This document shows positions 1-6,451 of a DNA stretch of 11,915 nucleotides, one piece after another (within the stretch, counting starts at the first letter, position 1; each line of letters opens with the position of its first letter). The notes under the pieces are model-generated. The model was not told the origin of the DNA, made no database searches, and saw only the letters and a program-made list of their open reading frames with translations. The stretch is from Bacteroidota bacterium (GTDB taxonomy: Bacteria; Bacteroidota; Bacteroidia; Chitinophagales; Chitinophagaceae): contig JAEWJV010000194.1 of assembly GCA_023386395.1 (NCBI GenBank), positions 1 through 11,915 on the forward strand, read 5' to 3'. The translations under genes and the position numbers were made by a program.

Positions 1-48
1 CTGAACCAGGTAAAAACAACCGGGTTCCAATAATGCATAAGAATACAT
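1..48 (-). CDS. Possible 5' end of a Y1/RAYT-like transposase gene (runs off left edge)
   Basis: On the minus strand an ATG at 48-46 opens a frame that stays open to the window edge, giving only 16 residues, MYSYALLEPGCFYLVQ. From memory, the LEPGCFY stretch resembles the start of REP-associated tyrosine transposases (Y1_Tnp family) of Bacteroidota, which often begin with LEPGxYYHIYNRG-like sequence. The expected HUH and catalytic tyrosine motifs would lie outside the window. An exact TAnnTTTG match (TATATTTG, minus strand, 179-172) lies upstream and could be its promoter, with a leader of over 100 bases. A second in-frame-shifted ATG at 38-36 gives a different hydrophobic peptide and cannot be excluded. 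Sixteen residues are too few to be sure, so this is a weak call. Confidence 0.27.
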   Translation of the reverse strand, partial: MYSYALLEPGCFYLVQ

Positions 49-210
49 AGCCTGCCCTCAGATTTTAATTACAAAATATTTGTGAACTTAATGGGATAGA
101 GTTTAGAAAGTAAGTATGGGGTAGTAATTAAATCAAACTCACAAGCAAAATTATTGAAATAATATAAAGAACAAATATAGGTTTTGTTGAAATTAATAAA
201 GAATTAATAA

Positions 211-1011
211 TCAGGAAGTTAACTTGTCTGTCTCGGTAAAGGCGGGTTGAATATAATTATGCGTTGGCGGATGCGTTCTCATGCGTTTGCGGTAATTGCC
301 AAACAGGCTTTTTACCTGGATGGAAAGCACGCCAAAAACGCCTTCTTTTAAAATTTTGCCGCTCATTTTGCTCACGCCAATTTTACGGTCAATGAACACA
401 ATCGGCACTTCGGTTATTTTGAAGCCAAGCTTCCAGGCAGCGAATTTCATTTCAATCTGGAAAGCATAACCAATGAATTTTATTTCATCAAAGTTTATGG
501 TTTCCAGTACTTTTCTTCTGTAACAAACAAAGCCCGCCGTAGGGTCTTTTACGGGCATAAAAGTTATCATCCTGGTATATAGGGCGCCACCTTTTGAGTA
601 AATATGCCTGTCTAAGGGCCAGTTTTCTATCTTTCCCCCGGGAACGTAGCGGCTGCCTACGGCCATATCAAAGCCATCTTTTTTGCAGGCCGAATATAAA
701 CGTTCGAGATCAGCCGGGCTATGGGAAAAATCGGCATCCATTTCAAAAATAAATTCATACCGGTTTTTAATGGCCCATTTGAAACCTTCAATATAAGCCG
801 TGCCCAAACCCAGCTTACCGCTGCGTTTTAAAATAAATAACTGGGTGGGATAAAAGAATTGCAACTCTTCCACTTTAGCTGCGGTACCGTCCGGCGAGTT
901 ATCGTCAATTACCAATACGTGATAATTAAGCTGTAAGGAAAATATAGCTTTGAGAATAAGCGGAATATTCTCTATTTCGTTATAAGTGGGTATAATAACT
1001 AATTTTTCCAA
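211..1011 (-). CDS. Polyprenol (dolichol)-phosphate mannosyltransferase-like family 2 glycosyltransferase
   Basis: This 266-residue protein is a GT2 glycosyltransferase of the DPM1 type, which transfers a sugar (usually mannose from GDP-mannose) to a polyprenyl phosphate at the cytoplasmic face of the membrane. The N-terminus has the nucleotide-binding pattern VIIPTYNE (residues 5-12) and VIDDNSPDG (34-42). The metal-binding DADFSHSP (91-98), GSRYVPGG (119-126) and DPTAGFVCYRR (156-166) are all family hallmarks. No C-terminal membrane domain is present, so it is the short, peripheral form. The start codon is TTG at 1011-1009: no ATG exists upstream in frame before the neighbouring gene, and this start places the first motif at the usual position. 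A TATTTTCG -7-like element lies 29 bases upstream. It is leftward like the exonuclease gene before it, with an 85-base gap. The sugar and acceptor are not proven. Confidence 0.9.
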   Translation of the reverse strand: MEKLVIIPTYNEIENIPLILKAIFSLQLNYHVLVIDDNSPDGTAAKVEELQFFYPTQLFILKRSGKLGLGTAYIEGFKWAIKNRYEFIFEMDADFSHSPADLERLYSACKKDGFDMAVGSRYVPGGKIENWPLDRHIYSKGGALYTRMITFMPVKDPTAGFVCYRRKVLETINFDEIKFIGYAFQIEMKFAAWKLGFKITEVPIVFIDRKIGVSKMSGKILKEGVFGVLSIQVKSLFGNYRKRMRTHPPTHNYIQPAFTETDKLTS

Positions 1012-1040
1012 AAGGCAAAAAGGCTTATAAAGACAGTTAC

Positions 1041-1067
1041 CGAAAATACAATATTCTGCCTCAACAA
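1041..1067 (-). promoter_or_regulatory. Candidate Bacteroidota promoter for the glycosyltransferase gene
   Basis: Read on the minus strand, TATTTTCG (1048-1041) matches TAnnTTTG at all but one base, and a TTG at 1067-1065 sits 16 bases further upstream as a possible -33 element. The gap from the -7 element to the TTG start codon is 29 bases. The spacing is slightly short, so this is a moderate call. Confidence 0.35.
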
Positions 1068-1096
1068 TAGAAATAAAAAGCCAAAATTGACTTAAT

Positions 1097-1864
1097 TTAT
1101 TTTTTCAGAAAAGTGCGGTTAAATATCTCTGTGAGCTTTTGTTTTGTATGAAGTGAAAAGTCTCCTTTCATCATCCAGTCGTAATACTGTGGCTCGGCTT
1201 TTAAAACATTAGCAACGGGCTTGCCTTTGTGCTTCCCGAAATTGAAGGTTTCAGTGCCATCAATCATGATCATCCTGCGGGAAAAATCCACGCAATCATC
1301 TTCACCAATGCAATTTAAAATTGTTTCTATGCTTAAGCCAAGCTGCGGGTAACGCACCACCTGCGCATGCAGAATTTCCAGCGTGGCTTCTGCATCAGCT
1401 TCGGCGCTGTGCGCATTTTCCAGCACTTTATTGCAATAAAATTTATAGGCAGCACTTAAAGTGCGTTGCTCCATGCTGTGAAATATCTTCTGTACATCCA
1501 CGAGTTTTATGCCTTCCACAGAAAATTCAAGGCCTGATCTCAGGAATTCCTCTACCAACATAGGAATATCAAAGCGATTGCTGTTATAACCACCCAAATC
1601 GCAGTTGGCAAGAAATTGTTTTATTTCATTCGCTACCTGTTTAAAGGTGGGTGCATCTTTAATCATTTCATCGGTAATGCCATGCACATTGCTTGATGCC
1701 TGCGGAATAGGTTTCTGCGGGTTTATCAGCTTTCTTTTCTTCTGGGTGGTCCCATCGGGCATAAGCTTTACAATAGCAATTTCTATTATCTTATCCGTTG
1801 CCAGGTCAATGCCGGTAGTCTCAAGATCGATTATGGCAAGGGGGCGTAAAATCTGCAAATTCAT
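1097..1864 (-). CDS. DEDDh-family 3'-5' exonuclease (DnaQ/ExoX-like)
   Basis: This 255-residue protein is a DnaQ-like 3'-5' exonuclease. All catalytic motifs are visible: ExoI as D13-x-E15 (IIDLETTG), ExoII with N96, F98 and D99 (SNRFD), and ExoIII with H152 and D157 (HSAEAD), which defines the DEDDh subclass. The C-terminal part, about residues 205-250 (FNFGKHKGK, then YYDWMMKGDF), matches the ExoX-like C-terminal domain as I recall it. Such proteins trim DNA ends in repair or proofreading. It is a stand-alone enzyme and not the polymerase III alpha fusion. The gene is preceded by a perfect palindrome carrying a -7-like element 18 bases before the ATG. The gene before it on this strand is the acyl-CoA dehydrogenase, with the small lipoprotein gene lying between on the opposite strand, so it is probably transcribed from its own promoter. 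Confidence 0.9.
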   Translation of the reverse strand: MNLQILRPLAIIDLETTGIDLATDKIIEIAIVKLMPDGTTQKKRKLINPQKPIPQASSNVHGITDEMIKDAPTFKQVANEIKQFLANCDLGGYNSNRFDIPMLVEEFLRSGLEFSVEGIKLVDVQKIFHSMEQRTLSAAYKFYCNKVLENAHSAEADAEATLEILHAQVVRYPQLGLSIETILNCIGEDDCVDFSRRMIMIDGTETFNFGKHKGKPVANVLKAEPQYYDWMMKGDFSLHTKQKLTEIFNRTFLKK

Positions 1865-1874
1865 TGGAAAATAT

Positions 1875-1890
1875 TACTTTCGCGAAAGTA
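1875..1890 (-). promoter_or_regulatory. Perfect 16-bp palindrome containing the exonuclease promoter -7 element
   Basis: TACTTTCGCGAAAGTA (1875-1890) is a perfect 8+8 palindrome. Read toward the exonuclease gene, its half TACTTTCG differs by one base from the Bacteroidota -7 element TAnnTTTG and ends 18 bases before the ATG at 1864. A TTG (minus strand, 1916-1914) lies 23 bases upstream of the element, within the usual -33 range. Because the site is symmetrical it offers the same -7 element on the plus strand, pointing toward the small lipoprotein gene at 2106. It could be a promoter, an operator, or both. Confidence 0.5.
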
Positions 1891-2105
1891 GGATTACTTA
1901 TTAGAAATGGCTGCAATCTGCTTTATTTATTCAGAAATGCGGAAAGATTTTAGTATTTATTTTTAAAGCGCCCGGGCACGTTAAACTAATTGTAACAAAC
2001 ATTCACAAATAATTTTAATAAGTTAGCAGAATATTGCTTCAGGCTTTAAATTTTATAAACAATTTTCGCAGTCCAATATCCGTTTAAGTTAAATCAAAAT
2101 TTTGT

Positions 2106-2231
2106 ATGCGTAAACTTTTTTTAATACTGGTAACTGCCTGCTTATGCGCAGTGCTTTTCTCTTCCTGCATTGGAAGCAGAAGCACAAACTGCCCATCGCA
2201 CGATCCTAATTACTGGACGAGAAGAAGATAA
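2106..2231 (+). CDS. Very small predicted lipoprotein (41 residues)
   Basis: An ATG at 2106 opens a 41-codon frame ending with TAA at 2229-2231. The N-terminus MRKLFLILVTACLCAVLFSSC is a textbook lipoprotein signal: a positive pair (R2, K3), a hydrophobic stretch, and a lipobox-like F18-S19-S20-C21, which is the form common in Bacteroidota. Cleavage would leave a 21-residue peptide rich in Ser, Cys29, Pro and ending in three arginines. The stop is only 5 bases from the convergent acyl-CoA dehydrogenase stop. From memory, short lipoproteins with a Cys-Pro pair and an aromatic Asn-Tyr or Asn-Phe near the C-terminus recur in this phylum, but no function is known to me. A -7-like element is weak (AATTTTCG, 2061-2068, preceded by TTG at 2034-2036). 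The gene is real if the signal peptide is not chance, which I consider likely. Confidence 0.65.
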   Translation: MRKLFLILVTACLCAVLFSSCIGSRSTNCPSHDPNYWTRRR

Positions 2232-2236
2232 ACCCT

Positions 2237-3388
2237 TTAAGACAGCGACCTGCCTATTACAATTCTCTGAACTTCACTGGTGCCTTCATAAATCTGCGTA
2301 ATCTTTGCATCGCGCATTAATCTTTCCACGTGGTATTCTTTTACGTAGCCATAACCGCCATGTATTTGCACGGCTTCTGTGGCAGCCCACATGGCCGTTT
2401 CAGAAGCAAAAACTTTTGCCATGGCCGAGCTCACTCCATAATCTCTGTGATTATCTTTATCCAAAGCCGCTTTATATAGAAGCAGGCGTGCAGCCTCCAC
2501 CCGGGTAGCCATATCGGCTAATTTAAACTGGATGGCCTGGTGGTCTATAATAGATTTGCCAAAAGCCCTCCTTTCTTTAGCATATTGAACCGATCTTTCA
2601 AAAGCGCCGGCGGCAATACCCAGCGCCTGGGCGGCAATGCCAATGCGCCCGCCGTTCAATACCTGCATGGCGAATTTAAAGCCAAAGCCATCTGCACCTA
2701 TACGGTTTTCCTTCGGCACTTTTACATCAGTAAACTGGATTGAATGCGTATCGCTGCCGCGAATGCCCATTTTATTTTCCTTGGGCCCCACGGAAACGCC
2801 CGGCCAGCTTTTTTCTACGATAAAAGCATTAATGCCTTTCGATTTTTTTGCGCGGTCGGTTTGCGCCATTACCAGGTACACGCTGGCACTTGAGCCGTTG
2901 GTAATCCAGTTTTTGGTGCCGTTCAGTAAATAATAGCCGCCTTTATCTTCTGCCGTTGTTTGCTGCGAAGTGGCATCACTGCCGGCTTCGGGCTCGCTCA
3001 ATAAAAATGCGCCAATATACAGTTCGTCCTCTTTTTTGCCCTGTGCCAAAGGCGTGAGGTATTTTTGTTTTTGATCTTCTGTTCCAAAAGCTTCCAGGCC
3101 CCAGCAAACAAGGCTGTTATTTACGCTCATACAAACCGAAGTGCTGGCATCCACCTTCGAAATTTCTTCCATGGCAAGCACATAACTCAGCGTATCAAGG
3201 CCGGCGCCGCCATATTTTTCGTTCACCATCATGCCCATAAAACCAAGATCGGCCAGTTTTAAAACCTGCTCCCTGGGAAATATCATTTTTTCATCCCGTT
3301 CTATTACGCCGGGCAAACATTCTGTATTGGCAAAATCGCGGGCAGCCTGCTGAATCATTAAATGCTCTTCGGTTAAGTCTAAATTCAT
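2237..3388 (-). CDS. Acyl-CoA dehydrogenase, short-chain/butyryl-CoA type
   Basis: This FAD-dependent acyl-CoA dehydrogenase oxidises acyl-CoA to trans-2-enoyl-CoA in the cytoplasm, in fatty-acid or branched amino-acid breakdown. It shows the family landmarks in order: FLLSEPEAGSDA and YLLNGTKNWITNG in the middle domain, the YAKERRAFGKSI region, QIHGGYGYVKEY, and IYEGTSEVQR near the C-terminus, whose Glu368 is the catalytic base at the position used by short-chain enzymes. I start it at the ATG at 3388-3386 (MNLDLTEEHL), giving 383 residues, the usual family length. A longer frame open to 3463 would add 25 residues of atypical sequence and would run through an exact TAnnTTTG element, so it is rejected. 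It stands apart from the ligase gene 78 bases upstream and has its own promoter. Chain-length specificity is inferred only. Confidence 0.95.
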   Translation of the reverse strand: MNLDLTEEHLMIQQAARDFANTECLPGVIERDEKMIFPREQVLKLADLGFMGMMVNEKYGGAGLDTLSYVLAMEEISKVDASTSVCMSVNNSLVCWGLEAFGTEDQKQKYLTPLAQGKKEDELYIGAFLLSEPEAGSDATSQQTTAEDKGGYYLLNGTKNWITNGSSASVYLVMAQTDRAKKSKGINAFIVEKSWPGVSVGPKENKMGIRGSDTHSIQFTDVKVPKENRIGADGFGFKFAMQVLNGGRIGIAAQALGIAAGAFERSVQYAKERRAFGKSIIDHQAIQFKLADMATRVEAARLLLYKAALDKDNHRDYGVSSAMAKVFASETAMWAATEAVQIHGGYGYVKEYHVERLMRDAKITQIYEGTSEVQRIVIGRSLS

Positions 3389-3409
3389 GGCAAGAGTTTT
3401 TTTGCAGCG

Positions 3410-3417
3410 CAAAAGTA
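3410..3417 (-). promoter_or_regulatory. -7 promoter element of the acyl-CoA dehydrogenase gene
   Basis: The minus strand reads TACTTTTG here, an exact match to TAnnTTTG, 21 bases before the ATG at 3388. No clear TTG is seen at the -33 distance. The site supports the shorter start chosen for the dehydrogenase, because the longer open frame would translate through it. Confidence 0.5.
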
Positions 3418-3466
3418 AGCTAACAGTTGTAAGTATTTTAACGCGGCGAATAAAGATATTCAATAA

Positions 3467-5083
3467 TTATTTGCCATATGCCTCCAGCATTTGCTTCAAA
3501 TCCTGTAAGGTGTTTATTTCTGATGCGGGTTTATCTTTCCGCCACCGTTTAATTCGCGGAAAGCGCAATGCCACGCCGCTTTTATGCCGGTTGCTGGCTG
3601 CAATGCCCTCAAAAGCAATCTCAAAAACCAGCTCGGGCTTTACTGTTCTCACCGGCCCGAACTTCTCCAGCGAATTTCTTTTTACAAAAGCATCTACCTG
3701 CGCAAATTCTTTATCGGTTAAGCCGGAATAAGCCTTGGTGAAGGGAACAAGTTTATCACCATCCCGCACGGCAAACGTATAATCGGTGTAAAGCGTGCTG
3801 CGGCGGCCGCTGCCTTTCTGGGCATAGATCATCACCGCATCTATAGTGAGCGGGTCAATCTTCCATTTCCACCAATCGCCCACTTTTCTGCCTACCTGGT
3901 ACACGGATGTTTTGCGCTTCAGCATAATACCTTCGGCATTTATATCGCGGCTGGCTGCGCGGGTAGCGGCAAGCTCATCCCAATTGGTGAAATTGATAAT
4001 GGGCGACAGCCGCAGCACCGGCTCATTCGCCCCGGCAACAATTTTTTCCAGCACAGCGCGGCGTTCTTCCAGGGTTTTGCCACGAAAATCCTCGCCTTTA
4101 TATTCCAAAATATCGTAAGCGATAAACCCTACCGGCGATTCCGTTAATTGTTTGCGGGTAACATTCTTCCTTCCAATTCTTGTTTGCAATAATGCAAAAG
4201 GTAAAACGGTAAATTCACCAGCGGAAGCACCGGCATTGGTTAAAGTAATGATTTCGCCATCCAGCGCCACCCCTTCCGGCAGTTTTTGCTGAAGAATAGC
4301 ACATTCTGGAAACTTCTCCGTCATCAGTTCTTCGCCGCGGCTCCATACAAACAGTTCATTATTTCTTTTAATGATCTCGCCGCGAATACCATCCCACTTC
4401 CATTCCGCCTGCCACTCCTGCGGTTCCCCTAAAGTTTCCGGATTTTCCTCCAGGGCATACGCCAGGTAAAAAGGATAAGGCTTTGAATAATCGATAATAT
4501 TCGTGTTTTCACTTAAAAGATCATCAAATGCCGTGGTAACAGGGTCCCAGTTGCCACTGATGCGGTGCGCAATCACCGAAGGCTCCAGCTTTACCGTTTT
4601 GGCCAGCGCATTCACCATTTGTTTTTGCGAAATGCCAATGCGGAAATTGCCGGTAAGCAGTTTATTGAACACAAAGCGTTCATCTTTATGCATGCTGCGC
4701 CAGCAGCCGGTAATAAATTCCTTTTTTACGGCTTCGCTTTCCTTTTCGAGCGAAATAAGTTTTTCTATGTAGAAAGATAAAGAAGACTGGCTGGCTTCTT
4801 CCGTGGCTTCGGGCAGGAGCAAAGCAATGGTTTCCGCCATATCGCCCACCGAACCGTAACATTCTCCAAACAGCCAGCCGGGAATTTGCGCTATTTCCAC
4901 ACACCATTGCGGCAATAAGGAGGAGTTTACCAGCCGCCGCGGCCTGCGGCCGCTGAATAAGGCAATCACCCACACTTTATCTTTATCATCTGTCAGGGAA
5001 AAATAGTTAATAAGCGCTTCCTGCTTCTCCAATGTTTTGGTAGAAGCACCCAATATATTTACAAGGTTTGCAAATGCCTTCAT
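3467..5083 (-). CDS. ATP-dependent DNA ligase (bacterial repair-cluster type)
   Basis: This 538-residue protein seals nicks in DNA using ATP. Residues about 1-200 form the ligase N-terminal DNA-binding domain (LLTGNFRIGISQK at 143-155). The nucleotidyltransferase domain follows, with motif I K229-W-D-G-I-R (K229 takes the AMP), LDGEI with E277, motif IV EGIMLKR (384-390) and motif V WWKWKID (404-410). The OB-fold domain follows, ending with the motif VI-like FPRIKRWRKDK (508-518). Together with the exonuclease gene upstream it belongs to the known bacterial cluster of ligase, MBL exonuclease, Lhr-type helicase and metallophosphoesterase, which acts in DNA repair. Only ligase and exonuclease are present here. 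The 255-base gap to the exonuclease holds a 21-bp repeat array and no recognisable promoter, so the ligase is probably read from the exonuclease transcript through the array. Confidence 0.95.
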   Translation of the reverse strand: MKAFANLVNILGASTKTLEKQEALINYFSLTDDKDKVWVIALFSGRRPRRLVNSSLLPQWCVEIAQIPGWLFGECYGSVGDMAETIALLLPEATEEASQSSLSFYIEKLISLEKESEAVKKEFITGCWRSMHKDERFVFNKLLTGNFRIGISQKQMVNALAKTVKLEPSVIAHRISGNWDPVTTAFDDLLSENTNIIDYSKPYPFYLAYALEENPETLGEPQEWQAEWKWDGIRGEIIKRNNELFVWSRGEELMTEKFPECAILQQKLPEGVALDGEIITLTNAGASAGEFTVLPFALLQTRIGRKNVTRKQLTESPVGFIAYDILEYKGEDFRGKTLEERRAVLEKIVAGANEPVLRLSPIINFTNWDELAATRAASRDINAEGIMLKRKTSVYQVGRKVGDWWKWKIDPLTIDAVMIYAQKGSGRRSTLYTDYTFAVRDGDKLVPFTKAYSGLTDKEFAQVDAFVKRNSLEKFGPVRTVKPELVFEIAFEGIAASNRHKSGVALRFPRIKRWRKDKPASEINTLQDLKQMLEAYGK

Positions 5084-5114
5084 ATTGTGTTTTAATCAAC
5101 TTTTTTATTGAAGT

Positions 5115-5366
5115 TTTTCCGCGTTTTATTCAATATTCTCCGCGTTTTACCGGTTTTTTTCCGCGGAAGAATGAAATATTTCCGCGCCGGAGCCTTTGTT
5201 TTCCCCCTTTTCCTCAAATTTTTCCGCGGAAAACCGGTTCTTTTCCGCGGAATATTGAAAAAACTCCCCGGAAAACAGGATAAACTCCGCGGAAACCTCA
5301 TTATTTTCCCGAGAAAAATGGTTCTTTCTTCCCCATTTTCAATCCATTTTCCCCGATTCTTCAGCT
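5115..5366. repeat. 21-bp-periodic degenerate tandem array of TTTTCCGCGGAAAA palindromes
   Basis: Ten consecutive 21-base units (starts 5115, 5136, 5157, 5178, 5199, 5220, 5241, 5262, 5283, 5304) each place a CCGCGG-like core at offset 5-10, at 5119, 5140, 5161, 5182, 5203, 5224, 5245, 5266, 5287 and 5308, with no phase slip. Two more degenerate units (5325, 5346) run into the 3' end of the exonuclease gene. Exact CCGCGG occurs at 5161, 5224, 5245 and 5287; the 5220-5233 unit has a perfect 14-bp palindrome. The 7-9 bases between cores vary. The period is two turns of B-DNA and also seven codons. The array lies in the gap between exonuclease and ligase and would form serial hairpins in their transcript, or present symmetric protein sites on one face of the helix. 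I do not recognise the family. Confidence 0.9.
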
Positions 5367-6379
5367 AAACCCGCTGCGTTCTCCTTTTCTTCCTCTTCTT
5401 CGCCGTATTCCGTTTTCACTTCGGCGCTCCAAATGCCCAGTTCATTTAAATAACGGCTGAAAACCGACTGGTAACCGTGTGTTACATACACTTTTTCGGC
5501 ATCTGTAGCCTTAATGGCCTGCAATAAACCATTCCAGTCGGCATGATCGCTTAAAACAAAGGCGCCGTCCACGTTTTTCCGGCGCACATTACCACGCACC
5601 TGCATCCAGCCACTGCAAACACCAATAGCATAAGGCGAAAACCTTTTTAACCACGAAGAACCTTCGGCGCCCGGCGGGGCTATCACGATGCTTTCTTTGA
5701 GTTTTTCCTTTGGCGTTTCGGGCATTACGCGTTCCGCGTTAATTTTTGGGAGCGAAATACCGGCATTTATAATGGCCTGGTGCATATTCCAGGTGGCGCC
5801 ATGCATAAAAATGGTTTCATCAAAATCTTCCAGCGCTTTTAACACGCGTTGCGCCTTGCCCAAACTGTACGCTATGATAATGCTGGTTTTATTGAGGGCT
5901 TTATTGGCAAGGATCCAGTTGCGCATGTTTTCAAAAACAATATCCTGGTCTTTCCAGCAATAAATAGGCAGCCCAAAAGTGCTTTCGGTGATAAAGGCGT
6001 GGCACTTTACGGGTTCAAAGGTGCCGCTGATGCCATCGTTGGCCACTTTGTAATCGCCGCTGGCCACCCACACTTCATTATTATATTCAACCCGTACCTG
6101 CGAAGAGCCGATAATATGCCCGGCGGGATGCAGGGAAACTTTTACGCCGTTAATGGTTTTGGTTTCGCTCCATTCCAGCGTTTCATAATGGTTATCGCCG
6201 AGGCGCGCCTGCAGCAAAGGTTTGGTGAGCGTGTGGCACAAATAATTTTTGCTGCCCCATTTGGCGTGATCGCTGTGGGCATGCGTGATGATGGCGTAAT
6301 CAACCGGCTTCCAGGGATCGATATAAAAATTGCCGGCGCGGCAAAAAAGGCCTTTATCGGTAAATTCAATCAGCGGCAT
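5339..6379 (-). CDS. Ligase-associated DNA exonuclease, metallo-beta-lactamase/beta-CASP fold
   Basis: This 346-residue protein belongs to the CPSF/Artemis-like group of MBL-fold nucleases, in the subfamily found beside bacterial ATP-dependent ligases. Metal-binding motifs are all visible: H33-A-H35-S-D37-H38, the HPAGH pair H84/H88, D109 in SGDY, D278-H279 in LSDHADW, and H301 in VTHGY. Known relatives are manganese-dependent DNA nucleases, so it probably trims DNA ends for the neighbouring ligase. The C-terminal tail (about 325-346) is strongly acidic with a run of glutamates; its last residues are encoded in decayed units of the 21-bp array, so the array has either grown into the gene or formed its tail. 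A TACTTTTC element lies 5 bases before the ATG, which would give a nearly leaderless transcript. The M28 peptidase gene is divergent. Confidence 0.93.
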   Translation of the reverse strand: MPLIEFTDKGLFCRAGNFYIDPWKPVDYAIITHAHSDHAKWGSKNYLCHTLTKPLLQARLGDNHYETLEWSETKTINGVKVSLHPAGHIIGSSQVRVEYNNEVWVASGDYKVANDGISGTFEPVKCHAFITESTFGLPIYCWKDQDIVFENMRNWILANKALNKTSIIIAYSLGKAQRVLKALEDFDETIFMHGATWNMHQAIINAGISLPKINAERVMPETPKEKLKESIVIAPPGAEGSSWLKRFSPYAIGVCSGWMQVRGNVRRKNVDGAFVLSDHADWNGLLQAIKATDAEKVYVTHGYQSVFSRYLNELGIWSAEVKTEYGEEEEEKENAAGLAEESGKMD

Positions 6380-6384
6380 AAGAG

Positions 6385-6392
6385 GAAAAGTA
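6385..6392 (-). promoter_or_regulatory. Possible -7 element for the exonuclease-ligase transcript
   Basis: The minus strand reads TACTTTTC, one base from TAnnTTTG, only 5 bases before the ATG at 6379. If used, transcription would begin at or next to the start codon. The closeness makes this uncertain; no better candidate was seen nearby. Confidence 0.28.
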
Positions 6393-6451
6393 AATCAAAA
6401 ATGTTTCCAAAGAGTTGCATGCGAAATATTGCGAGCTTTTGGAAGGTTCTA

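Noticed and set aside
1321..1904. Plus-strand frames opposite the DEDDh exonuclease
   Set aside because: The minus-strand gene has all four catalytic motifs; the antisense frames have none.
3389..3463. N-terminal extension of the acyl-CoA dehydrogenase by 25 codons
   Set aside because: The added residues do not fit the family, the total length would exceed the norm, and the extension would include the TACTTTTG promoter element.
5092..5301. A 69-codon basic frame in the exonuclease-ligase gap as a real gene
   Set aside because: Its open state follows from the 21-base period and other frames are open too; no start signal or known fold is seen. Kept as a finding, not as a gene.
5115..5366. CRISPR array
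   Set aside because: Units are only 21 bases with a conserved palindrome and 7-9 variable bases; there is no long repeat, no 30-base spacers and no cas gene.
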